Positions 9,133-17,293 of a DNA stretch of 64,000 nucleotides are shown here, one piece after another. Below the pieces are notes generated by a model. That model did no database searches and was not told the DNA's origin. It was given only the letters and a program-made list of their open reading frames with translations. How positions within the stretch are numbered: position 1 is the stretch's first letter; each line of letters opens with the position of its first letter. Position numbers and translations under genes: made by a program. Source of the stretch: Pseudomonas nitroreducens (GTDB lineage: Bacteria > Pseudomonadota > Gammaproteobacteria > Pseudomonadales > Pseudomonadaceae); NCBI RefSeq assembly GCF_014204515.1, contig NZ_JACHLI010000003.1, forward strand, positions 1-64,000, read 5' to 3'.

Positions 9133-9689
9133 ACCTCAGCCTGAACCCGCGCCTGCTCCTGCTCACCGCCTGCCTGCTGCTGGGCAGCTGCGGCAATGTC
9201 GGCGTCGAGCACTACGCAAAGGAGCGCCCGGCGCTCGACCTGCCAGCCTTCTTCTCCCGGCCGGTACAGGCCTGGGGCATTTTCCAGAAGCCCTCCGGCG
9301 AGGTGGTCAAGCGCTTCAAGGTGCAGATCAGCAGCCGCCGCGACGGTGAGCGGCTGATCCTCGACGAACGCTTCCAGTACAGCGACGGCACCCGCCAGCA
9401 ACGGGTCTGGACCCTCACGCCAGACGGCGCCGGGCGCTGGCGCGGGCGCGCCGCCGACGTGGTGGGTGAAGCCCAGGGCGAGATCGCTGGCAACGCATTG
9501 CGCTGGCGCTACCGGCTGAACCTGGAAGTGGACGGCCGCACCTGGGAAGTGAGCCTCGACGACTGGATGTACCTGATGGACGAAGACACCCTGATCAACC
9601 GTTCGAGCATGAGCAAGTTCGGTATCGCGCTGGGCGAGGTGACCCTGTTCTTCCGCCGCGACGGCGCCGCGGCCGGGAGCACGCCATGA
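9129..9689 (+). CDS. DUF3833 lipoprotein
   Basis: A 186-residue protein with a lipoprotein signal peptide: hydrophobic N-terminus then LLGSC with the lipidated cysteine at C21. The rest resembles DUF3833 proteins, which form a small beta-rich fold (FSRPVQAWGIFQKPSGEVVKRF, LDERFQYSDGTRQQRVW). The function of the family is unknown. It recurs beside chalcone-isomerase-like, cyclopropane-synthase-like and photolyase genes, which suggests a role in membrane lipid modification or transport under light stress. It overlaps both neighbours by four bases, so translation is probably coupled. Confidence 0.75.
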   Translation: MNLSLNPRLLLLTACLLLGSCGNVGVEHYAKERPALDLPAFFSRPVQAWGIFQKPSGEVVKRFKVQISSRRDGERLILDERFQYSDGTRQQRVWTLTPDGAGRWRGRAADVVGEAQGEIAGNALRWRYRLNLEVDGRTWEVSLDDWMYLMDEDTLINRSSMSKFGIALGEVTLFFRRDGAAAGSTP

Positions 9690-9991
9690 CCCTGGAAAAA
9701 CTCGCCCAGGCTGCCGCCACGGGACAGGTGCAGGGCATCGAGGTGATCTCGCTGGAGGGCGGCTTCTACGTCCTGCAGGCGCGCCTGGCCAGCGCCACAC
9801 GGCCGGTTTGCGACGACCACGGCCGGGTGCTGCACCTGCGCTCCACCACCCAGGTGCGCGAGCTGCTGGCCGAGCTGGCGCCGCTGCCCTGCGAACTGGT
9901 CCAGCACTGCGCGCATGACGAAATCGGCGCGGCGCCAGCGAGCGCACCCGAACCGCTGCGCATACCGCTGTCCCTGGAGCGTCCCTGGTGA
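9686..9991 (+). CDS. DUF6482 family protein
   Basis: A 101-residue cytoplasmic protein that resembles DUF6482 (VISLEGGFYVLQARLAS, VLHLRSTTQVRELL, and a C-terminal EPLRIPLSLERPW). The family is common in Pseudomonas and has no assigned function. No catalytic motif, membrane segment or signal peptide is visible. It sits between the DUF3833 lipoprotein and the photolyase-related gene, with four-base overlaps on both sides, so it belongs to the light-regulated operon. Confidence 0.65.
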   Translation: MTLEKLAQAAATGQVQGIEVISLEGGFYVLQARLASATRPVCDDHGRVLHLRSTTQVRELLAELAPLPCELVQHCAHDEIGAAPASAPEPLRIPLSLERPW

Positions 9992-11529
9992 CGCACAAGG
10001 CCCGCCGTCTGGGGCTGGTGCTGGGCGACCAGCTCAGCTTCGAGCTGTCCCTGTTCGAGGCGCTGGACCCTGCCTGCGACGCCATCCTGATGGCCGAGGT
10101 GAACGATGAGGCGCGCTACGTGCCGCATCACCCGCAGAAGATCGTGCTGATCTTCAGCGCCATGCGCCACTTCGCCCAGGCACTGCGCGAACGCGGCTGG
10201 CGGGTGATCTACGTGACCCTGGACGACCCCGACAACAGTGGCAGCATCGTCGGTGAACTGCAGCGCTGGCAGGTCGCCCTCGGCGCGCCCCAGGTACACG
10301 TCACCGAGTGCGGTGAATGGCGGCTGCAGGAAGCGCTGCGCGCAGCACCGCTGCCGCTGGTCACCCATGAGGACACCCGCTTCCTCTGCTCGCGCCAGGC
10401 ATTCGCCCGCTGGGCCGGCACGCGCCGGCAATTGCGCATGGAAAACTTCTACCACGAGATGCGTCGGCGTACCGGCCTGCTGATGGAACCCGATGGCCAG
10501 CCGGTGGGCGGCAGCTGGAACCTCGACGCGGACAACCGCAAACCACTGCCCCGCGGCCTGCGCGGGCCCTTCCCGGCGCGCTTCGGCAGGGACGCGATCA
10601 CCCGCGAAGTGATGCAACTGGTGGGCGCCCGCTTCGGCGACCACTACGGCCGGCTCGACGGCTTCGACTACCCGGTGAGCCACGCCCAGGCGGAGGAGCT
10701 CTGGCAGCATTTCCTCGACTTCTCCCTGCCCGCCTTCGGCGATTACCAGGACGCCATGGCCGAGGGCGAACCCTACCTCTTCCACGCCCGCATCAGCGCC
10801 GCGCTGAACATCGGCCTGCTGGACGTACGCCAGCTCGCCAGCGACGTCGAGCAGGCCTACCAGCAGGGACAGGTGCCGCTGAACGCCGCCGAAGGCTTCA
10901 TCCGCCAGCTGATCGGCTGGCGCGAGTACGTGCGCGGCATCTACTGGCTGCGCATGCCCGACTACGCGCAGCTCAACTTCCTCGGCAACCACCGGCCGCT
11001 GCCGGAGTTCTACTGGACCGCCCGCACCGACATGCGCTGCATGGCCCAGGCGATCGGCCAGACCCTGGAGCTGGGCTACGCCCACCATATCCAGCGGCTG
11101 ATGGTCACCGGCAACTTCGCCCTGCTCGCCGGCATCGCGCCGCCGGCCATCTGCGACTGGTACCTGGCGGTCTACCTGGATGCCTTCGACTGGGTCGAGC
11201 TGCCCAACACCCTGGGCATGGTGATGCACGCCGACGGCGGCTACCTGGGTTCCAAACCCTATTGCGCGAGCGGCAAGTACATCCAGCGCATGTCCGACCA
11301 CTGCGGCGCCTGTCGCTACCGGGTGGACCACGCCAGCGAAGACGACGCCTGCCCCTTCAACGCGCTGTACTGGCACTTCCTCATGCGCCACCGCGACCGG
11401 CTCGGCAGCAATCCGCGCCTGGCCATGGCCTACCGCAACCTGCAGCGCATGGGCGACGAGCGCGGCCTCGCCCTCTGGCAACGCGGCGAGGCCCTGCTGG
11501 CACGGCTGGACGCCGGCGAGTCGCTGTGA
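9988..11529 (+). CDS. Cryptochrome/photolyase-related protein, iron-sulfur (FeS-BCP) class
   Basis: The 513-residue protein is of the deoxyribodipyrimidine photolyase-related class. The N-terminal Rossmann-like domain begins RRLGLVLGDQLS, and the FAD-binding helical half includes EGFIRQLIGWREYVRGIYW and GYAHHIQRLMVTGNFALL. A cysteine cluster near the C-terminus (YCASGKY, HCGACRY, DDACPFN) fits the [4Fe-4S] site of FeS-BCP enzymes, which repair UV-damaged DNA (cyclobutane or 6-4 photoproducts) using light. The start is GTG at 9988, inside the upstream stop (GTGA), where MTHKARRLGLVL fits the family. A photolyase under a light-controlled operator is a sensible pairing. The stop overlaps the DUF2256 start. 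Confidence 0.88.
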   Translation: MTHKARRLGLVLGDQLSFELSLFEALDPACDAILMAEVNDEARYVPHHPQKIVLIFSAMRHFAQALRERGWRVIYVTLDDPDNSGSIVGELQRWQVALGAPQVHVTECGEWRLQEALRAAPLPLVTHEDTRFLCSRQAFARWAGTRRQLRMENFYHEMRRRTGLLMEPDGQPVGGSWNLDADNRKPLPRGLRGPFPARFGRDAITREVMQLVGARFGDHYGRLDGFDYPVSHAQAEELWQHFLDFSLPAFGDYQDAMAEGEPYLFHARISAALNIGLLDVRQLASDVEQAYQQGQVPLNAAEGFIRQLIGWREYVRGIYWLRMPDYAQLNFLGNHRPLPEFYWTARTDMRCMAQAIGQTLELGYAHHIQRLMVTGNFALLAGIAPPAICDWYLAVYLDAFDWVELPNTLGMVMHADGGYLGSKPYCASGKYIQRMSDHCGACRYRVDHASEDDACPFNALYWHFLMRHRDRLGSNPRLAMAYRNLQRMGDERGLALWQRGEALLARLDAGESL

Positions 11530-11717
11530 AGAAGTCGCAGCTGCCGCAGAAGGTCTGCGTCGCCTGCGGCCGCCCCTTCACCTGGCGGCGGCGCTGGGCG
11601 CGCTGCTGGGAAGAAGTGCGCTACTGCTCCGAGCGCTGTCGACGCTCAGCAGCGCAGCGCCAGACGCAGCATCAGCGGCAGCCAGACAGCCCACAGCAAC
11701 GCCAGCAGGAGCACTGA
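11526..11717 (+). CDS. DUF2256 cysteine-rich small protein
   Basis: A 63-residue protein starting at a GTG that overlaps the photolyase TGA (GTGA). The core has two CxxC-type pairs (VCVACGRPF and RYCSERC), as in DUF2256, which probably forms a small zinc ribbon. DUF2256 is often encoded directly after photolyase-related genes. The function is unknown. The Gln-rich tail runs 72 bases past the end of the opposite gene, so the 3' ends of the two convergent operons overlap. The tail may be poorly conserved. Confidence 0.75.
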   Translation: MKKSQLPQKVCVACGRPFTWRRRWARCWEEVRYCSERCRRSAAQRQTQHQRQPDSPQQRQQEH

Positions 11718-12137
11718 AAGGCCCAGCCCCAACGGCAGGCCGACGCCCGCCAAGGGCGCCCCCGCGGCGTACGCCAGCGGCCCGCCCAGGGCGCCGAACA
11801 GGGCACCGCGCCACGCCGGCTGCGCCGCCCAGGCCAGGCTGTGCCGCAGCCCGCTGGCGAACACCAGCCAGAGCAAGGCCAGCCAGGGCGGCAACAGCGC
11901 ACCGTGGAAATCGAACACCCCGAGCAGCCCCAGCGCGGCATCCAGGGCGCAGCCGGCCAGGCCGACGCTGACCAGAGCAACGCCCTCCGCCCTGCGTTGC
12001 CGACACAACGCCAGGTGCAGCAGCAACCCGACCGCCACCGCAGCCAGCAACGGCGGCCGCTGCGCCCCCAGCACGCAGCCCCACCAGCCCGCCTGCAGCC
12101 ACAGTGCGTTGGCCAGCAGCGGCAGCCACCGCGGCAT
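11646..12137 (-). CDS. DUF2878 membrane protein
   Basis: A 163-residue, strongly hydrophobic protein with about five or six membrane segments (WLPLLANALWLQAGWWGCVL at the N-terminus). It resembles DUF2878, a family of unknown function that accompanies cyclopropane-synthase-like and DUF1365 genes. It is the last gene of the six-gene minus-strand operon. The start at 12137 overlaps the stop of the methyltransferase gene; a longer frame upstream would run deep into that gene. Its 3' end overlaps the DUF2256 gene on the other strand. Confidence 0.7.
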   Translation of the reverse strand: MPRWLPLLANALWLQAGWWGCVLGAQRPPLLAAVAVGLLLHLALCRQRRAEGVALVSVGLAGCALDAALGLLGVFDFHGALLPPWLALLWLVFASGLRHSLAWAAQPAWRGALFGALGGPLAYAAGAPLAGVGLPLGLGLSVLLLALLWAVWLPLMLRLALRC

Positions 12138-13405
12138 CAGGCCTCCAGGTGATCCACCAGGCTCGCCCGGCGCGCCGCCGGCCCAGCCCAGAGCAGGTGC
12201 GCCACGCCGATGGCGCGCTCCTCGAAACCGCCCTGGCAGTAGCACAGGTAGAACTCCCACAGGCGCTGGAAGCTCTCGTCATAGCCCAGCTCCAGCAGCT
12301 CGGCGCGGGACTGGCGCAGGTTGTTCCGCCAATGCCGCAGGGTCAGCGCGTAGTCGCCGGCGAAGTCCTCCAGGTGCACGAGGTTCAGCGCCGTGTGCTG
12401 CGTGGCGGTCTGCAACAGGGTGGTGATCGACGGCAGCGCGCCGCCGGGGAAGATGTAGCGCTGGATGAAGTCCACCGACCGCCGCGCCTGCTCGTAGCGC
12501 TGGTCGCGGATGGTGATGGACTGCAGCAGCATCAGCCCGTCGTCCTTGAGCAGCGCGGCGCAGCGACGGAAGTATTCGGGCAGGTAGCGGTGCCCGACCG
12601 CCTCGATCATCTCGATGGACACCAGCTTGTCGTAGCGCCCGCTCAGCTCGCGGTAATCCTCCAGCAACAGGGTCACGCGGTCCTGCAGGCCGAACTGGCG
12701 GATGCGCTCCTGGGCAAAGGCGTACTGCTCCTGCGACAGCGTGGTGGTCGTCACGCGGCAACCGTAATGCGTCGCGGCGTAGAGGGCCAGGCTGCCCCAG
12801 CCGCTGCCGATCTCCAGCAGGTGGTCGCCGGGCTGCAGGTCGAGCTTGCGGCAGATGCTTTCCAGCTTGTGCAGCTGCGCCTGTTCCAGGCTCTGCGCGG
12901 GGCTTTCGAACAGCGCCGAGGAATACATCAGCGTCGGGTCGAGCAGGCGCTCGAACAGGTCGTTGCCCAGGTCGTAGTGGGCCCTGATGTTGCGTTGCGA
13001 ACCGCGGCGGCTGTTGCGGTTGAGCCAGTGCAGCGCACGTAGCGCGGGCCTGGCCAGCAGCGCCAGGCCGCCCTCCAGGGCATCCAGCGCCTCCAGGTTG
13101 GCGACGAACAGGCGGGTCACCGCTGCCAGGTCCGGGCTGCTCCAGTAACCGTGGATATAGGCCTCGCCCGCACCGATGGAGCCGTTGCAGGCGACCATCG
13201 CCCACACCGCATCGTCCTGCACATCGATCACCGCGTGCAGCGGGCTGAGCGGATCGCCGAACTCCAGCTGGCTGTCACCCCGGCGCACCTGCAGGCAGCC
13301 GTGCCGCAGTTGGCGCAGGCGGGCGATCACCGCCTGGCGGAACAGGTTGCCGGCCAGCGGCGCGGCGGCGCCGGCCTTAGCCGCGCTCAGGGTGGGATCG
13401 GACAT
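12137..13405 (-). CDS. Cyclopropane-fatty-acid synthase-like SAM methyltransferase
   Basis: A 422-residue class I methyltransferase of the CFA synthase family. Visible signatures are the SAM-binding LLEIGSGWGSLA, the AHYDLGNDLFE segment, TTTTLSQEQYAFA and SIEMIEAVGHRYL. Family enzymes methylate or cyclopropanate unsaturated acyl chains of membrane phospholipids. In the company of DUF1365 and an FAD oxidoreductase, the product may instead be a methylated or furan fatty acid, as described for Ufa-type systems; that is inference. The ATG at 13405 has GAGGAG eight bases upstream and overlaps the DUF1365 gene by 29 bases. An earlier ATG at 13438 is possible but lies deeper in the upstream gene. 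Confidence 0.85.
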   Translation of the reverse strand: MSDPTLSAAKAGAAAPLAGNLFRQAVIARLRQLRHGCLQVRRGDSQLEFGDPLSPLHAVIDVQDDAVWAMVACNGSIGAGEAYIHGYWSSPDLAAVTRLFVANLEALDALEGGLALLARPALRALHWLNRNSRRGSQRNIRAHYDLGNDLFERLLDPTLMYSSALFESPAQSLEQAQLHKLESICRKLDLQPGDHLLEIGSGWGSLALYAATHYGCRVTTTTLSQEQYAFAQERIRQFGLQDRVTLLLEDYRELSGRYDKLVSIEMIEAVGHRYLPEYFRRCAALLKDDGLMLLQSITIRDQRYEQARRSVDFIQRYIFPGGALPSITTLLQTATQHTALNLVHLEDFAGDYALTLRHWRNNLRQSRAELLELGYDESFQRLWEFYLCYCQGGFEERAIGVAHLLWAGPAARRASLVDHLEA

Positions 13406-14192
13406 GGTCGGGCTCCTCGGCAATGGCTTGGCCGACACTCAGGCGCTGCTCGCTCGCCTGGTGATCGTGCAGGGGAATGCGCTTGAGCAGCAGGCGCAGC
13501 GCCTGCCAGTAGATGGCCGCGGCGGTGCGCAGGCTCATCCAGGGAAACGCCAGCAGGTGCCGGCGCAACGACGGGGCGTTCAGCGCCTGGCGGCGCAGAT
13601 CGAGGCTGGCCTGGAACACCCGCTCACCGTCACGCCAGTTCTCCATGTGCACCTGCACGCGCTCGGCGTCGAGGTGGAAACGCATGCGGTATTCCATGTC
13701 CCTGGGCAGGAACGGCGAGACATGGAAGGCCTTGGCCACGGCGAACTCGCGGGGCGCGTCCGCTTGCACCGGCAGCACGTAGTAGAAGCGCTCGCGCCAG
13801 GGCGTATTGCGCACTTCGCAGAGGATCGCCGCCAGCCGGCCGTCGCGTTCGTGGCAGAAATAGAAGCTCACCGGGTTGAACCACAGGCCCCAGCTGCGCA
13901 GCTGGGTAAGCAGCTGGATCGATCCGCCAGGCACCTCTCCCAGCGCTTCGCCCAGCAGCGCGCGCACGGCGTCGGCCAGCGGCATGCCCTGGCTGGTCCA
14001 GGCCGGCAGGTAGTCGCCCTCGCGCCAGCCCAGCGGCGCGAAGCGCGAGGCGCGCAGCAGCGGCGAGAGGCGCAGCAGCGACTGCTGTTCGGCGAGGTCC
14101 AGCAGGATCATGCCCACTGGATAGCGGAAGCCGTGCACGCGCGGCGACTGCCGCCGGTGCATCACCCAACCACGACAGAGGCAGCTGTTCAC
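13377..14192 (-). CDS. DUF1365 family protein
   Basis: A 271-residue protein of the DUF1365 family. Typical segments are HGFRYPVGMILLDL, LLTQLRSWGLWFNPVSFYFCHE and VRNTPWRERFYYVLP. The start is a GTG at 14192 that overlaps the stop of the FAD oxidoreductase gene (GTGA). The family has no established reaction, but it is nearly always encoded between an amine-oxidase-like FAD protein and a CFA-synthase-like methyltransferase. That placement suggests it acts on the same acyl substrate. No signal peptide is seen. Confidence 0.82.
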   Translation of the reverse strand: MNSCLCRGWVMHRRQSPRVHGFRYPVGMILLDLAEQQSLLRLSPLLRASRFAPLGWREGDYLPAWTSQGMPLADAVRALLGEALGEVPGGSIQLLTQLRSWGLWFNPVSFYFCHERDGRLAAILCEVRNTPWRERFYYVLPVQADAPREFAVAKAFHVSPFLPRDMEYRMRFHLDAERVQVHMENWRDGERVFQASLDLRRQALNAPSLRRHLLAFPWMSLRTAAAIYWQALRLLLKRIPLHDHQASEQRLSVGQAIAEEPDHVRSHPERG

Positions 14193-15436
14193 AGCCGCTC
14201 TCCGAAATGGTCGGCCACTTCCAGCGCGCTGACCACGCCGTCCTCGTGGAAGCCGTTGCCCCAGTAGGCTCCGCAGAAGTAACTGTGCTGCCGCCCTTGC
14301 AGCTGGCCGCGCTGTGCCTGTGCGGCGATACCCGGCAGGCTGAATTGCGGATGGGCGTAGTCGAAGCGCGCCAGGACCTTGGCCGGGTCGATGCGCTCGC
14401 CCTGGTTGAGGCTGACGCAGAAGGTCACCGGCGCGTCGATGCCCTGCAGCAGGTTCATGTCGTAGGTCAGCGCGGCCGGCGCGTGCTCCGGGCCGCCGAG
14501 CCGGTAGTTCCAGCTGGCCCAGGCGCGCCGCCTGCGCGGCAGCAGGCGGGTATCGGTGTGCAGGATCACTTCGTTGCTGGCGTAGGGCAGCGCGCCGAGC
14601 ACGCCCTGCTCGTCCACCGTGGGCGCCTCCAGCAGCGCCAGGGCCTGGTCGCTGTGGCAGGCGAACACCACCTTGTCGAAGCGCTCGCTCCCCGCGGCGC
14701 TGAGGACCTCCACGCCCTGCCCGTCACGCTTCACCCGGTGCACCGGGCAACTCAGGCGGATGCGCTGGCGAAACCCTTCGCTCAAGGGCGCCACATAGCT
14801 GCGCGAACCGCCCTCCACCACCCGCCATTGCGGCCGGTCGCTGACCGACAGCAGGCCGTGGTTGGCGAAGAAGCGGACGAAGAACTGCAGCGGGAAATCC
14901 AGCATGCGCGCCCGCGACATCGACCAGATGGCCGAGCCCATGGGCACGATGTAATGCTCGACGAAGCGCTGGCCGTAGCCACCGCTGCGCAGGTAGTCGC
15001 CCAGGGTCAGGGCGGGAGGGATGCGCTGCGCGGCCAGGTCTTCGAGGGCCTCGCGATTGAAGCGCAGGATATCCCGCAGCATGCCCCAGAAGCCCGGCGA
15101 AACCAGGTTGCGCCGCTGGGCGAACAGGGTGCCCAGGTCGTGGCCGTTGTACTCCAGGCCGCTGGCCGGATCGTGCACCGAAAAACTCATCTCGGTCGGC
15201 CGCGAGGCGACGCCCAGGCGCTCCAGCAGCTGGATGAAACAGGGATAGGTCCAGTCGTTGAAGACGATGAAGCCGGTGTCCACCGCATAGCGCCGGCCCT
15301 GCCAGTCGACATCCACGGTGTGGGTGTGGCCGCCGATCCAGTCGGAGGCTTCGAACACGCTCACCTCGTGCCGACGGGCCAGCAGGTACGCGCAGGTAAG
15401 CCCGGAAATGCCGCTGCCGATGATCGCGATGCGCAT
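14189..15436 (-). CDS. FAD-dependent amine-oxidase-family oxidoreductase
   Basis: The 415-residue protein begins with a dinucleotide-binding motif (IAIIGSGISGLTCAYLL, residues 3-19) and a GGHTHTVD segment of the NAD(P)-binding/amine oxidase family. The C-terminus has the FAD-contact region (YFCGAYWGNGFHEDGVVSAL). It resembles desaturase-like FAD enzymes such as phytoene desaturase relatives. Homologues act next to DUF1365 and CFA-like genes and are candidates for oxidising or desaturating acyl chains. It follows the SDR gene by three bases and couples to DUF1365, so all are likely co-expressed. Confidence 0.82.
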   Translation of the reverse strand: MRIAIIGSGISGLTCAYLLARRHEVSVFEASDWIGGHTHTVDVDWQGRRYAVDTGFIVFNDWTYPCFIQLLERLGVASRPTEMSFSVHDPASGLEYNGHDLGTLFAQRRNLVSPGFWGMLRDILRFNREALEDLAAQRIPPALTLGDYLRSGGYGQRFVEHYIVPMGSAIWSMSRARMLDFPLQFFVRFFANHGLLSVSDRPQWRVVEGGSRSYVAPLSEGFRQRIRLSCPVHRVKRDGQGVEVLSAAGSERFDKVVFACHSDQALALLEAPTVDEQGVLGALPYASNEVILHTDTRLLPRRRRAWASWNYRLGGPEHAPAALTYDMNLLQGIDAPVTFCVSLNQGERIDPAKVLARFDYAHPQFSLPGIAAQAQRGQLQGRQHSYFCGAYWGNGFHEDGVVSALEVADHFGERL

Positions 15437-15439
15437 GCT

Positions 15440-16195
15440 TCAGGCCTCCGTCGGCCGGCGCGCCAGCCGGCGCCCCAGGCCCAGGCGCCAGCTTGCCGGC
15501 AGTGCACCCAGCAGCCGCAGGGCGAGGACGAAGCGGCGCGGGAAGGCGATCTCCAGCGGACGCGAATCCAGCCGCGCGACGATGTGTCCGGCGGCGCGCG
15601 GCGCCGGCCAGAGCACGGGCATGGGAAAGTCGTTGCGCCGGGTCAGCGGCGTATCCACGAAGCCGGGGCTGACCAGCGTCACATCGATCCCCTCGCCCGC
15701 CAGGTCGATGCGCAGGGATTCCAGCAGGTAGCGCAGCGCCGCCTTGGAAGCGCCGTAGGCACCGGCGCGCGGCAAGGCCAGCCAGGTCACCGCGCTGCCG
15801 ACCACCACCAGATGCGGCTGCGCGCCGCGCCGCAGCAACGGCAGGCAGGCTTCGATGCAGTGCGCGGTGCCCAGGACATTGGTGGTCAGCACCCGCTGCA
15901 CCAGCGCGGCGCTGAACGCACCGGGCTCCAGGTATTCGCAGGTGCCGGCATTGAGGATGACGCGGTCCAGCGCGCCCCAGTCCTGCTCGATGCGCTGCAG
16001 GATGTCGCGGACCTGCCCGCTGTCCGCGATATCGCCCGGCACCACCAGCACGCGATCGCCGAACCGCTCGGCCAGCTCGTGCAAGGGCGCAGCCTGGCGC
16101 GCCGTCACCGCCAGGCGGTGGCCCTCGGCGAGCAGCTGCTCGGCCAGGGCAGCGCCCAGGCCGCTGCTGGCGCCGGTCAGCCAGAGGCGGCTCAT
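15440..16195 (-). CDS. Short-chain dehydrogenase/reductase of the light-response operon
   Basis: A 251-residue classical SDR with the cofactor motif TGASSGLG at the N-terminus, the NAG motif (ILNAGT), catalytic serine region (VVGSAVTW) and YGASKAA, which gives the YxxxK pair. It should reduce or oxidise a carbonyl/alcohol with NAD(P)(H). The substrate is unknown; a fatty-acid-derived compound is likely from context. The ATG overlaps the stop of the SnoaL-like gene by four bases. A hydrophobic, Arg-rich C-terminus could touch the membrane. Confidence 0.83.
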   Translation of the reverse strand: MSRLWLTGASSGLGAALAEQLLAEGHRLAVTARQAAPLHELAERFGDRVLVVPGDIADSGQVRDILQRIEQDWGALDRVILNAGTCEYLEPGAFSAALVQRVLTTNVLGTAHCIEACLPLLRRGAQPHLVVVGSAVTWLALPRAGAYGASKAALRYLLESLRIDLAGEGIDVTLVSPGFVDTPLTRRNDFPMPVLWPAPRAAGHIVARLDSRPLEIAFPRRFVLALRLLGALPASWRLGLGRRLARRPTEA

Positions 16196-16614
16196 GCCAG
16201 TCTCCGCTTCAGCCAGCCGATCACTCCGCCCATGACCGGCAGGTGTTCGTAGAGCAGCGCGCCGGCGTCGAAATAGTCGCGGTGGAATTCCACCCGCTCG
16301 CCCCAGCGCAGATGGCTGCAGCCCTCCACGGCGATCGGGGCGCCGCCGGCCAGGCGCGGATGGCGGAAGGTCAGGGTCCAGCGCAGGTAGCCGCGACCCT
16401 GGGCCACCTCGTCGAAGCCGTGGAAGTCGTAGCGCACCTCGCGCACGTTGGCGTAGAGCGCCTCGAAGTAGCGGCGCAGGGCGACCAGGCCGTCCACCCG
16501 GTGCAGCGGGTCCTGGAACTGCACGTCGGCGCTGTACAGCTCACCGAGGCGGTCGAGGCTGCTGGCGTCGAGCGCGGCGAAGCGCTCGGCGAAGGACTGC
16601 AGGAAGGCGGACAT
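16192..16614 (-). CDS. SnoaL/NTF2-like protein
   Basis: A 140-residue protein of the NTF2/SnoaL-like superfamily (FAERFAALDASSLDRLGELYSADVQFQDPLHRVDGL, then a beta-sheet region with a conserved YLRWTLTF). This fold forms small cone-shaped barrels used as enzymes or binding proteins. It is the first gene of the minus-strand light-response operon and lies 20 bases downstream of the operator at 16634-16657. It overlaps the SDR gene by four bases. The reaction is unknown. Confidence 0.75.
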   Translation of the reverse strand: MSAFLQSFAERFAALDASSLDRLGELYSADVQFQDPLHRVDGLVALRRYFEALYANVREVRYDFHGFDEVAQGRGYLRWTLTFRHPRLAGGAPIAVEGCSHLRWGERVEFHRDYFDAGALLYEHLPVMGGVIGWLKRRLA

Positions 16615-16633
16615 CTCGGGCTCCGTCTGATCC

Positions 16634-16657
16634 TGTACAAGAAAGATTTTTTGTACA
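16634..16657. promoter_or_regulatory. LitR-type operator TGTACA-N12-TGTACA
   Basis: Perfect TGTACA hexamers at 16634-16639 and 16652-16657 are 12 bases apart and lie just upstream of the SnoaL-like gene. The 12-base spacer is T-rich, as in the copy at 8534-8557. The pair of sites brackets the two convergent operons. Confidence 0.8.
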
Positions 16658-16684
16658 GGTATAAGCGAAGCCTACGGCATTAAT

Positions 16685-16709
16685 TGTACAAATCAAGGCG
16701 GCTTGTACA
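16685..16709. promoter_or_regulatory. Second LitR-like palindrome with a 13-base spacer
   Basis: TGTACA at 16685-16690 and 16704-16709 lie between the LOV gene and the SnoaL-like gene. The spacer is 13 bases, one more than in the two other sites. It could be an auxiliary or weaker site. Confidence 0.55.
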
Positions 16710-16721
16710 ATTTTTAACGAT

Positions 16722-17174
16722 TCAGTTTTCCTCGCCCGCCTCAGCCAACCGGCGTTTGAGTGCCTCCACTTCCGCCTCCAGTTCGCGCACCCGCTGCATC
16801 GCCTCGACCTCCCGGCTGACATCGCGCTGGATGCCGATGAAGTAGGTCAGCTGGTCCGCCTCGTTGCGCACGGGGGAGATCGACAGCTCGTTCCAGAACG
16901 GCGTGCCGTCCTTGCGGAAATTGCGCAGCACCTGGCGGCAGGGCTGGCCCGCACGGATTGCCTGGCGGATCGCCGCGAGCCCCGCCTGCTGCCGTTCGCT
17001 GCCCTGGAGGAAGCGGCAATCCTGGTAGAGGATGTCGTCGGCGGCAAAGCCGGTGAGGCGCTCGAAGGCGGCGTTGGCATAGATCAGGATGCTGTCCTCT
17101 CCTTCCTGCTCGGCCACCACGATGCCGTCGTTGGAGGCTTCGACCATCAATTGCAGGAGCTTGGCGTTGATCAT
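16722..17174 (-). CDS. Short LOV blue-light photoreceptor
   Basis: A 150-residue PAS/LOV protein that closely resembles the PpSB1-LOV and PpSB2-LOV photoreceptors of Pseudomonas putida. The flavin-reactive cysteine is C53 in YQDCRFLQG (the canonical motif is GxNCRFLQ). LRNFRKDGTPFWNELSISPV and YFIGIQRDVS complete the LOV core. There is no effector domain; the C-terminal 30 residues form a predicted coiled coil (VRELEAEVEALKRRLAEAG) that probably mediates dimerisation. A strong GGAGG precedes the ATG. It is divergent from the LitR gene, and in P. putida a short LOV protein is reported to control a class II LitR in response to blue light. That partnership is likely here. Confidence 0.9.
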   Translation of the reverse strand: MINAKLLQLMVEASNDGIVVAEQEGEDSILIYANAAFERLTGFAADDILYQDCRFLQGSERQQAGLAAIRQAIRAGQPCRQVLRNFRKDGTPFWNELSISPVRNEADQLTYFIGIQRDVSREVEAMQRVRELEAEVEALKRRLAEAGEEN

Positions 17175-17293
17175 GGGGTTCCTCCGGTACGGTGCGATCC
17201 GCCTAGGGTAGACGGGTGACCCGGTGCTGCCTAGCGCGTCCGCCCGGCGCGCGGTGGTTTACAATCCAGGCTTCTTCGCCGCCTGGCTGCGCC

